Positions 26,701-38,700 of a DNA stretch of 64,000 bases are shown piece after piece. The notes beneath the pieces were generated by a model. The model was not told the DNA's origin. It was given only the letters and a program-made list of their open reading frames with translations, and searched no databases. Made by a program: the position numbers and the translations under genes. The stretch is taken from contig JAMKCF010000006.1 of the NCBI GenBank assembly GCA_023634235.1, forward strand, positions 6,664,421 to 6,728,420, in the 5' to 3' direction. The DNA comes from Pisaster brevispinus (Eukaryota; Echinodermata; Asteroidea; Forcipulatida; Asteriidae). How positions within the stretch are numbered: the stretch's first letter is position 1; every line of letters begins with the position of its first letter.

Positions 26701-29700
26701 CACTATCAGCGTGGAGGGAAAGCTGGAGTACACCTGCACTGGCGACATGATTGTACCAGCTACATTCCCCACCAAGAGCTCTTACCTAAAGTGGATGGGC
26801 CCTAATAATATCCAGAACTACACGTGAGTTAATGATATAATTCCTCCAAGATGACATCCTCTTAAGTTTTTACGTACGGCAGAAAAATCTTGTAAAGTTT
26901 TTTTGGTAGCGTCTGAAAATGTATTCAGCTTCGGTTTCATAGGTGCTACGTTCCCAACCAAGGACACTATTTGAAGTGGATCGGCCCTAATAATATCCAA
27001 AACTACACCTGAGTTGACCAGTTATGTTAATTATGCAATTCGTGCAAGATTTAATTTTACAGACAACAGAAGAAAAAATTGAAGTTTTTTGTTGACTAGC
27101 ATCTCAAAATGTCTTTAGCTTTGGTTTCGTAGGAACTTATGAAAAAGAAAAAAACCCAAAACAAATAAAAACAAACTAATGACATTTCCACAAGTTAGGG
27201 CTAGGGTACAGGTGCTTGTGTGTAGATCCACTTTTATGGAGGCTAGGGGGCAGCAGGTAATGTGCGCATGTTCAGAACTTTGTGAACAGTGGAAATTTAT
27301 CTGAAATGTCTGCTACCACCTGGTGTTTCAAAGTCTCCCATTTTCCAATTTTCCTCGGAATAAGGCAGACGGCATTACTTGGATCCTATTATTACTCCCC
27401 CCTTTCCAATAGTGTTTCCTTGAAGTTCCGTACTTTTGGTGCGGACGGCCTGTTCATCAGCAACCCCCAAGAGTCTGTGAGTGGAGGGTACATCAACGTC
27501 GGTCTAATTGATGGAACGCCGTTTGTCATCATGAAGACGGGGTCTAACTCGCCAACATCACTACCAGGAGGTGGGTGTTTTAGTGAAGGCATTATACAGA
27601 ATGTCATTTCTTGACTCAAATTTTGTAGAGTTGCTTGTACATAAAAAGTAGCTAAGCATAACAGAATTATGCTTCCAAAAATACGGTTACCAGCCAGAAC
27701 ACTATTTTCCTATGTATCATCTGTGACTGGTACCCTTTTTTTTTTTTTCGCTGAACATAAAATTGTTAAGCAGGATTTTCTGCTTAAGTGGCTCTATGAA
27801 ATTGGGACCTGTGAAGCTGGTCACCGAGCCTAGTCTTTAAAAAACACTTCCATTTTCAAATCCAGGCATGCAACTTCTCAGCCGATTAGCTGGCTGTTTA
27901 GTTTTTTTTCTTAGCATTTTCAAATTTTGGGTATCACATCGTTGAACCGACTTTATTTAAATTTCCAGAGGGTTCCAATCTGAACGACGGGAAGTGGCAC
28001 AGTGTCCGGTTAGAGATGGCAAACAACATCTACAAGTGGACTGTGGACGGAGAAACGGGAATCATTCAGCGAGACTTTTCCTTGCGCCCTGGTGAAAACT
28101 ACTTCATAGGCGGATCCAGTAAGTGTGGTATACGCTGAATCAATCTACTGCAGACAACTTCTGCCGATTGCGTCAGTAAATTTGTGAAATATAAATAATC
28201 TCAACACATCTATAGATTCATAACTTTGGTTTAAAACAAGTTAAGATATTATTACTGTATGTATGTATTTATTTATTTACTTGTTTGTTTAATTATTTAT
28301 TATTTATTTATTTTTCATTTATTTATTTATATATTTAATTTTTATATATTTTTTGTTATTATTTTAAAAATATTTTAAAAAATTTATTTATTATTTTTAT
28401 TATTCCTTTGTATATATATGTTGTTCTTCTTGGGGGGGGGGGGGGGTAGTCTTGGCTTATCCATCTTAACCAGCAGAATGGCCCAGGTATGTGATTCGTA
28501 ACCTTTCAAACTCATTCTCTCGGGAATGGGTGAGATTTAAGCCTGGCCTCTGCTGTTTTTGACCTTTAACACAAAAACGGAACCTGGGAAAGCTGTGTTT
28601 GTTAAAACTTGCACAAGTCCGTTGGGAGGCAACTATTTTGTAAATACACACAAATGTTTCAGCTGTGTAGTAAATTTCAGGTCTCTACATGTATTTCGTT
28701 TTGCAATAATTCACACATTTAATAAGTTTGTCTGCTTTGTTAGAGTCTTCAAACTTGAAATTTCCATTTTGTTCACAGTCAATGTTACCTTGAGTTTGTT
28801 TTTTTCTCCCTCCATCAAGGCGACAGTTCACAGACGGGAGACATGCCAGGTTTCCGTGGTTGCATGAAAGATGTATACCTAGGCAACACAAAGGTTGACT
28901 TTATGTCTGTCCTGACAGGCACTATGCCATCCGGCGCAGTCAATGAAGGGGTGGACATTGACACGTGTAGTCTAGTAGACTGGTAAGTTTGTAGTTGGTT
29001 GATTATAAGAACAACTGTAGTAGTAAATTTTTGGGTACAATCATGTAAAAAAAACTCTTTCGGGAGAAGTGTTGGCTCTGAGAAGAACCGGTGTAGTCAG
29101 GACGCTTCAAACAGTATACTCTGCAGTATACTCTGCAGTATACTCTGCAGTATACTCTGCAGTATACTCTGCAGTGTACTCTGCAGTGTACTCTGCAGTG
29201 TACTCTACAGTGTACTCTGCAGTGTACGCTGCAGTGTACTCTGCAGTGTACTCTGCAGTGTACTCTGCAGTGTACTCTGCAGTGTACTCTGCAGTATACT
29301 CTGCAGTATACTCTGCAGTATACTCTGCAGTATACTCTGCAGTATACTCTGCAGTATACTCTGCAGTATACTCTGCAGTATACTCTGCATCATACTCTGC
29401 AGTATACTCTGCAGTATACTCTGCAGTATACTCTGCAGTATACTGTGCAGTATACTCTGCAGTATACTGTGCAGTATACTCTGCAGTATACTCTGCAGTA
29501 TACTCTGCAGTATACTCTGCAGTATACTCTGCAGTATACTCTGCAGTATACTCTGCAGTATACTCTGCAGTATACTCTGCAGTATACTCTGCAGTATACT
29601 CTGCAGTATACTCTGCAGTATACTCTGCAGTATACTCTGCGGTATACTCTGCTCATCTTTAGGAGAGGTTATATCTTTGTCATTTGATTGCAGGATTGTA

Positions 29701-32700
29701 GATCGTGCTGCATTCATTAGGCATACCATTATGTTACCAGCGTCATTTGGCCGGCTGTCGTTGAGAAATTATACGTATACATACATACACTAGGCTTTTA
29801 TATAGCCCCATTCCATTTAGACCACAATTGTCTTTGATGGATGTTTTGTAATAGATTTTATTGTCTTCGATTACAGGTGCTCGCCCAACCCCTGTGCTAA
29901 CGGTGGCACCTGTGAGAGTGACTGGGATACTTTTACATGTAAATGTACTGGAACTGGCTACACAGGCACCACGTGCTCAGTCTGTAAGCAGTCAATGTCA
30001 ATCCAAATTTTAAATGATGGTTACGATGTCCTTGGAGTGGGGGAGCCCTCGCACAGAGGTCAAAAGAAGGTTGCTTTTCAGCCCATCCTGTGCGCCGCTC
30101 GTACAAAGCTGTGCGCTTTCATTGTTTCATTATCGCTTTACTTCTGAGATGGCGGTGGGAAGACGTCAGGGCCCAATTTCATAGAGCTGCTTAGGCACCC
30201 CCCAAAAAAACTAAGCTTAACAAAATTGTGCTTACCAGAATAAGGTTACCAGCCAAACTGCCATACCACATGTGCAATTTATGACTGGTATCCTGCTCAC
30301 TTCTGCTAAGCAAAAACATTTTAAGCAATATTGTCTGCTTAAGAATAAGCTCTATGAAATTGGGCCCAGTTCATAAAGCTCTATTCTTGCACTAGGGTGA
30401 AGAGTTGTTGAGACATTGCCTGGATACACTGATGTATGGTAAAGCGCTGTATAATCAGAAAGCATGCAGTATTACTGTAGCAATACATCGGTATAGCAAA
30501 TATGCTTTTGTTGTTACAGACGAGGCTTGCAAGAGATCAGTATGCTGCCACCATTATTTTTACATTGTTAGTCGTCATATTGGAGGCAAGTCCCAGATTC
30601 AAGCATACCATAGTCAGTTGTTCACCGTAGCTTATGGCCAAGGTTTGGACCTTTTCACGATCAGACCTACCATAATGTCTCGAAAGGGAACGAAAAATCC
30701 CTTTGCATTTTATAGTTATGACAATGTTTGGTCTTTTTTTACTTCATTCAGTCAGTTTTCCATTTTGACACTGATATGTTCAACGACAAAAAGTTCAGAA
30801 AAATACCGCGCAGAGGCTTGGTAAATATTTGTTTGATACTGACATGAAGTGGTTAAGACTGTTAACGTTGCCTCACTATTGATTGCTATTAAATAACCCA
30901 CACAGCTCAGCATCGAAGCTCCTGTGAGTATGAAGGAACTATGAGCATTGATCCAGACGGTAGCGGACCACTTCCTCCAGTCATGGTAGATTGTGAAAAA
31001 CAGGGTGAGTAAAGTTGCATTTCTGAAATATGAATTTAAATTCTTTCTTTTTTTCGCCATATAATAATAGACTTGGGCCCAATTTCATAAAGCTCAAAGC
31101 ACCGTAATTTTCTAAGCATGGAGAAAAAAACATGATTAGCAGAAATGGGTTACCAGCCAAAATGCGTTAGAGTTTACATTGTTGCCACCGGTACCCTACT
31201 CATGTTTAGCTCAGCAGAGAAATTTTTTTAAGTAGTATTTCACAGATTGGCAAGGAACTTTTGCTTGAGCGCACACATACTTTTTGTTACTAAGCATTCT
31301 TCGCTTACACAGCTAGCGCAGATATTTGGTGTTGACCTTGTGAAGAGGGAATGGTGACCTTAAGTGCAGAATTGGGCTGTAGAGTCAGAAAGTTGGGCCG
31401 TGTTTCCATAAAATTAGGGCCCAATTTCAGAAAGCTGTTAGGTAAATTTACTTGCAATTCGGCTGATGCAGCGATTTGTAAATTTGTTTTTTAATAAACC
31501 ATTGATGAATGAATGAATGAATGAAAGTAGAAAATCATTAATAATTTTGGCCGTAAACTTATTTCCATAAAAATAATCTCTTGCAGACGATGAGATCTTC
31601 ACTGTCATCCACCATGACTCAGAAGAGAGAGGGGATGTCCCACCAGGGAGCATCGCGCCCGGCTCTTACTCCAAAGATATCGCTTATGAAGCAACTCTCG
31701 ATCAGTTAAATGCCATCATCGATATGGCCGAGTATTGTGAACAGCACATTAAGTACGAGTGCAACAGGGCTAAACTTCTCAATTCACCGAGTAAGTAAAT
31801 AATGGGGAGAACAAAGAGAAGTCCTCGTTTTACAGGATTCACAAGTGTGGGATTTCATATTCACTACCTAATAGAGACCGAGAAGAAAACAAAAACACAA
31901 AGGGTCTCCATAGGTGAATTCTAAAGACAGGGGTTGCTCCACAAGGAATTTTGTGTACAAAGTCTATGGGAGGTTCTTAACTACAGGGACAAAGGAAAGA
32001 ACAAAAGATGTCTCCACAGGGATGTAAACATAGATTGTGTCTGTGCATAAACCTGCTGATTAAAGCAAGTGATTTCTGAACCTGAAGCCTGTCATTTGAA
32101 TGTCGACTATCTCAACGCGTGTATTTTGTCCTCACCCATGGTGTCATGTGCATGGGAGAGGGGGGGGGGGGGAGTTGGGGAACCCTACCCCTTTTTAATC
32201 ATCTTGTTTCTTCTACCTGCAGATGGTGACCCTTATGGATGGTGGGTGAGCCACAATAACCAGAAGATGGTGTACTGGGGCGGGGCTGCTCCGGGTACAG
32301 GAAAGGTAGAGATGCAGCTTCCTCTCTTCGAAACAAATTTGAAACAATTTTCCGAGTGAAGTATTCATGTGCTGCAAAATTACCACTCCCTCGCAGATGG
32401 AATGACACATTAAGGATGTAGAAATTAATATCACATACTCCATTGTTTTTTATTCAGATTTTTCGATTTGACTGAATAAAATGCTGACTTGTCAATATTT
32501 TGCTTAAATCTTGACATGTTACTTTTTAAATTGAAATGCAGTGGATACGTAGCTTTTGTTGCCAAGTTTTTTTAAACCTGTTTTATGTTTGTTACGATTT
32601 TATTCTTCCTTTTAAATTAAAAAAAAATAAAAATTTTCATAAAAAAACCCTCAAAACTAAATCCTGCATAATCATAAAGCTGTTCAACCGGAAAATCGGA

Positions 32701-35700
32701 GTATCGGCTTGATGAAAAATACTGTTTCTGAAACCTAAACATCTTTAATCTTTTCTAAATCTAAGTGCACTAAAATACAGTGTTTGTACAAGTTTCTCTG
32801 ATGCCATTCTCTACAGTCCTTGTTACTGACAAACACTCTTTGTTTCTAGTGTGAATGCGGACTGTTTGAAACCTGCTATGACCAGAAGAAATGGTGCAAC
32901 TGCGACGCCAACAACGCCCCGAACAAAGTAGACGAGGGTCTACTACGACACAAAGAGTTCCTTCCCGTGAAGCAGCTACGGTTTGGTGACGTGGATAACA
33001 GCGGGGCCTCAGCGAGGTACACGCTGGGACCGCTCAAATGCAGAGGAAATGGTAAGTTATCAATAGGCTTATGTTTCGAAAACTGTTTTGGGGGTGTTAT
33101 ATCGTGAACGATTCAGCCTTCATACTCTCCATAACATTTGATCTACACAAACCATTACACAATTCGGATAATGTGCATAAAACTATTTGAGTTTTTTGTA
33201 GATGCATTCACCACATGTAGATGTATGTATGTTCATCACATACCAGTTGGCAGTCTGGCATAGTTCATATCTATTATTTAAAATAATGTGGATGATATTG
33301 AATGGTCAGACAGTAGGAGGGTTAATGAAGGGATCTTTTGTGTTTCCTGTTTTAATATTTAAATGTGTTTTGGTACAATAGTTATTACAAATTGTATGAA
33401 ACTTTGCATATTCTTGTAGTTTACTTTGAAGGTATTTTTGTTACTGTATTTGAAATTGTTTTGTAAAATGCCCGAGAGCGCATTTTCCAATTTATTTGTG
33501 CACTGTATTAAACTTGTATCGCTGTAAATTGTGTACAATCTGATTGATTTTGCTTATTGACATGTGTAGTCTTTGTCCAAGCCTGTTTAAATATATCTGA
33601 CAAACAAGATGTTCTTCATGACTGTATTTGTAAAAAGATGTGTTATCTTTATTTTTTTTTGAATGACAGAAAATAATGTGAACAAAAGATTAGGGAGAAA
33701 ACAATGCATTTGAGAATTTTTGTTCACAATATTTGTCTACAAACCTGTTTTGCCTTCTGAAAACACCCCCTTTCCTCCCATATTGGGTTGATCCATATTT
33801 GTATCATATTTTGATTGCCTCTTGATTATCTTAGAATGTTCTCTACATGCATGTATCTGTAGTTTTTGTTTTATAACAACATTGAAATGAATGTGGCATT
33901 GCAGGCCTGGTATTTCATCTTAGAGAGGGCAAGGCCATTTTCATTTTGCAGAGGGCACTCCCAGTTGGATAATCTTAAAAGTTTATGGGGAACAAAATTG
34001 GAAGGGGCACCTAGGCCATGGCCTTCATGTAATTTCAGGTCTAGAATTGAAGTATCATTTAAGAAATACATTTTGATTCTGAATCCAGCTTACCGATTGA
34101 ACACCGTGACGTTCCGTCGCCGCGAGGCCCACCTCCTGTTCCCCATCACCTCCCTGGATGCCAAGGCCATGGTGGTGTCCCTAGAGTTTAAGACAACTCA
34201 GGACTCTGCCGTCCTGGCCGCTGCCGATGGCCTGGATGAAACCTTCGTCAAGCTGGAGATGAACCAGCCAAAGGTGATCCGCTTCACACTGGATTATGGC
34301 GCTGGACTCAAACAGGTTAGGGGGAACACAAGACTCGGACTTGAGTCTCACTTTACATTGGATGGAGTCAGTGGAGTATTTTACTTCATTGTACCTGTTC
34401 TCAAAAAATACACCAGTTGATTGTCCTGTTTCTTAAATTTTTTTTAAAGAGGAGGATTAGGGCCTTTTTATTTGTTATTTTGTATTATTTTTTTCAAGGA
34501 GGAAAGAGTCAAACTTAACATTTTTTGGTATTGTAGAACTTTGAAGTCTAAAATATGGGTAAAGTAAATCAATCTTAGAGAGAATGGTGCCCAGATGAAG
34601 CAAAAACGCATGAACAAATTTATTGTTATTTTTTTTCTCGGGGGGGGGGGGGGGGGGGGGGGTTTGGACGAAAGAAAATAAAGATGCGGCTTCAAAAAAG
34701 GATACAGGCGAGGTGTTTTTTTTACTTGGCCTGAAGTTCTTTCTGTATGAACCATTCTATCTGCTGCTACATCGGTTTAGAATCTTTGTCTTGGTACCTT
34801 GCAGGTTGACTACAACTTGTCCTCGGCAGTCAACGATGACCAATGGCATCATGTGATCGTTACCTTGGACACCAAAGAGGTGACACTGGCTATCGACGGG
34901 GGAGCCACGGAGACCATTCAGTACAACATGGGCAAGCTGAGACTCCGACTGACCGGTCACTTCTTCATTGGTAAAGGAGATTTTTGATTTTGTATCTTCT
35001 GAAATTCTAGCAAAGTTTAGCGAAGAGCGTTGTGTGGTCACTGAGCCATTCAGTAATTCTTGTCTGGAAACTGAGTATGGAAGCAGATTAGTCAATACCA
35101 TTTCAGAGCTGCCAACTCTCTCTGATTCTGCAGAAAGTTCACTGAAAGTAAATCATTCTTTCCATGAACAAGTTTGACAATCTCTCTGGTTGTGGAAACT
35201 TTGCCCCAATAATGTTGAGTGATATTCTAAACATCTCCCTGATTGTTGTACAAAATCTCCCCGATTGCAAGAACCAAATGTTGGCAGCTCTGCCATTGAC
35301 CAGCTGCTTATATTTGCCATAGTTTAGATTTTGGATTGGTCAGGGGGTGTAACGGGGTGTATCGTTTCCTTTCGTGTAGGTGCCTCTACCCTCCAGTCCA
35401 ATGGGTTTCTTGGCTGCATGCGTAGCCTCATCGTCAACGGCCGTTTCGTCGACATGGTGTCGGCAAGTAAAACTACGCAGCAGGTCGTCGCCGGGTGCTC
35501 GGGCAAATGTGACGACATGCCGTGCCTGAATGTCGGTAAATGCATCGAGACGTATGACGAGATCACATGCCAGTGTGAGATGACGGCATTCGAGGGACAG
35601 TATTGCTCTAAAGGTGAGTGGAATATCATTGTTTTGGGTTGAACAAAGGAGAATTGACTAGAGCGGGACTTGAACCTGTGACCTCTGGATTAACGTGCCG

Positions 35701-38700
35701 GCGCTCTACCAACTGATCTATCTAGCCCTATGTTGGTGATCTCCCTATTTTGTCAATATCTTTGTTTTGGGCTGCCAGTCAGAAGCCATTCAACCTGTAA
35801 CTGCAGTATATCCAGGGGTCACACCCAAGTTTACCAGTTTGCATGTGTGCAATTCTTACTAGGTTACCAGACAGTTTTCTTGTATCAAATTTTGTTTTAT
35901 GTCATACATGTATTGGTGCTGTTTAACTATCATTTCCAATAATTGATAGTTAATCGTAAAAAAATATCCATACTGAATATTATATTTGCGCTCCTTTCAC
36001 CAGAAATTGGCAGTCAAATGGAGGGGCAGAGTCAGGTCACTTATGACGTTCCAGACGTCGATGTCCAAGACTCCGAGATGGATGACATCACACTGGCTTT
36101 CACCACCAATGCTGCCAGTGGGAGGCTGCTCAGAGTAGAGAGCAGCTCTAACGACGTATATCAGGAGCTGGCTCTTCAAAATCCACAGGGTAAGTCCTTG
36201 ATTAAAAATCGTAATAAAGGTGCTGTTTCAGTAAAGACAATGACAAATGGTTTATGTAAAGTTATGGATTTTGTGGAGTTTCTTATACTGGGTTATTTCT
36301 ATTGCGGCAATTGGAATAAGCATCCGTGAATTTTGGGGGTTGTCCAAGTGCTATTTGCTGAACTTCGAAAGTTCTTCAAATGGGACTATCTCTCTTTAGA
36401 ATTGATACTGGTCTTAGCTTGAGAATCAATCAAATCAATTTCAGATTTGCAATTATCAATCCTTTCGTCTCAAATTTTTCTCTCCAAAACGTTCACTTAA
36501 ACAATTTTACAGCAGTTTAATAACAGATGGTAAATCAATGCAGCAGTGATGAGTACCTCAAACCAACTGGGGAAAAAAAGGAACTCAACTTTCAAGTTTT
36601 ATAACATGTTCATTGTCTAGGTTTTGTTACGTATACCTACAAGCTGGGTGCAGGAGACCCAGAGATCTTGACGAGTGAGTACAACTACGCCGATGGTAAA
36701 CACCACTACGTGAGTGTGAAACGCAACGGCAATGAGGCGTCCTTAAAGGCAAGTTTCTTTTATTCCTGTTGATTCGAGGTTAGAAGTGGGATCCATAAAC
36801 TCTGCCCTCTGTAGTGTATTCAAGCATTCAACTTCGTAGTTAAGCAGCTGATTTCCTCTTTTTTTCTTAATTAGTGCTATAGAAAACTGAAAAACACTGT
36901 ACAAAAAGTTATGTGCTTTGCATTTTTCTGTTATCTTGTGTGCAAAAAGGAAAGTTGCATATCTGGCTTCTCATTAGACCTTTATTATTCTGCCACCATA
37001 TTGGTCATGTTCCCTGTATCCAACAGCAGTAATGGATGTCAATATTCACTGTGCAAAAAAGGAACCAGACTGGTTCTCCTTCCAGCCTCGGTTTGGTTAC
37101 ATTCATTTGAATGGGGGATAATCAAGACGGCTGCACCGTGATAAAGGTCTATGGGACTCGTGAGTAACTCCGCCTTTCGATTGCAATGAGGGGCAAAGGC
37201 CTGGACATTGTGCCACGTACATTGTGGCCGAACATGATTAATGAATGACAGAGGCTTGTTAAGAATTTGGCACAGGATTTTCCTATGTCAGACTCTTGTT
37301 GGACTTTGGGTCACACAGGCTCGGCTGTGATTGGTCTGTACGTTATTGGGCAGGGCTTTAGTGGATCGGTCAGAGTAAGAGAATTGAAGCGTACATAGCC
37401 CAATGTAACTTCTGTCTCATTTTTCACAAACCATAAAATGATTCTTGTGAAAATGGTCCACTTCCAATGGGAGTGTGTGGGACTCTAGGTGGCAGCAGAT
37501 GTACCTGGACCCAATTTCATAGAGCCGCTGAAGCACACAAACGGGCTAAGCAAAACGAAATTATGCTTACCAAATTAAGTTTACCAGCTAACATATCTTT
37601 ACATGTGTAGCATCTTTGACTGGTATCCTGCTTTATTGTTGCTTAGCAGAAATTTGTAAGCGATATTTTCTGCTTAAGCAGCTCTATGAAATTGGGCCCA
37701 GGTAGTTTGTTATTGTCTTTGAGGTTCTGAGCAGGCTCACATTTCCAAGAACAATGGATATACCTGTTAAGTCTGCTGCCACCTGTTGTCCCCCAAAGTC
37801 TCCCATTCAGTACTTCACTCTTTATTGTGATTGTTTTATTTTGCAATATTCTAGTGATATTTTCGTAATTCATTATTTGCCATAAATTGTTTTGTTGTAC
37901 ATTTGAATTGATAGCTTGTATATTGTACTGTTGTTTCTGTTTTGACATTGCTGTAATTGTTAATATTTTAAAAATAAATTGTACACCAGTGAGGTCCTTT
38001 TTTCACAATGCTAGGCCTTTGAAGACCTCCATAAACATACGTTGAATTGGTTGAAACTATACTAATATTATCCTTTATTCCCAAACAATGTTCCCATGAA
38101 ATGGTGAAACTTATATGCATTCTTTTCGGTTTATATTATTATCAATAGCCATTTTCAAAAATATAAATATTGTTTAAATCTCAGTGCGTGTCCTAGAATT
38201 TATAACACAAAAGAATATGAATGACTGAAGAAAAAATTTATAAATAAATATATGTGACAATACTTGTAGTATTTCATACTGACTAACTTATTCAAATGAA
38301 CAAGTTGTCGAACGAATTACTTATTTAGAATTTATTTGCAATGTAGAAAATAATGTGTAACAACAGGCCTAATGTGTAAGGGGTCAGGGACCAATTTCTT
38401 ATAAATTCTAAAGTGCAAAGTTTCTTTCTCCTGACAGGTGGATGATTATGAGCCAATCACCAAAACGACCTCAGGGGTAGACACCACCTTCCAAGCGGTC
38501 AAACTCTACATCGGCGGCCAAGGTACGAAACATGGTCCTACTATGGGTGGTGGATGTGTCTAGTGTTTAGAGGATCCCACCACCCCCGAAGCATCGGCAA
38601 GCTAGCGCGCCTTTTATTTTGCTGACCGTAAAAAGAGATTACGAAAAGGAAGTTGTCCTAAGGAAAAATGTCCTAAGGACTTTTCCGTGAGCAGGAAAAT

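Noticed and set aside
28999..29793. Long repetitive open frames (up to 264 codons) on both strands
   Set aside because: They arise from the 12-bp minisatellite, whose period is a multiple of 3 and lacks stops in all frames; it lies in an intron between two solid Caspr exons.
35655..35730. Possible functional tRNA genes here and at 10330, 51838 and 61700
   Set aside because: The A and B boxes are good, but the anticodon arms are mispaired and the heads continue into SINE bodies or recur as dispersed copies.
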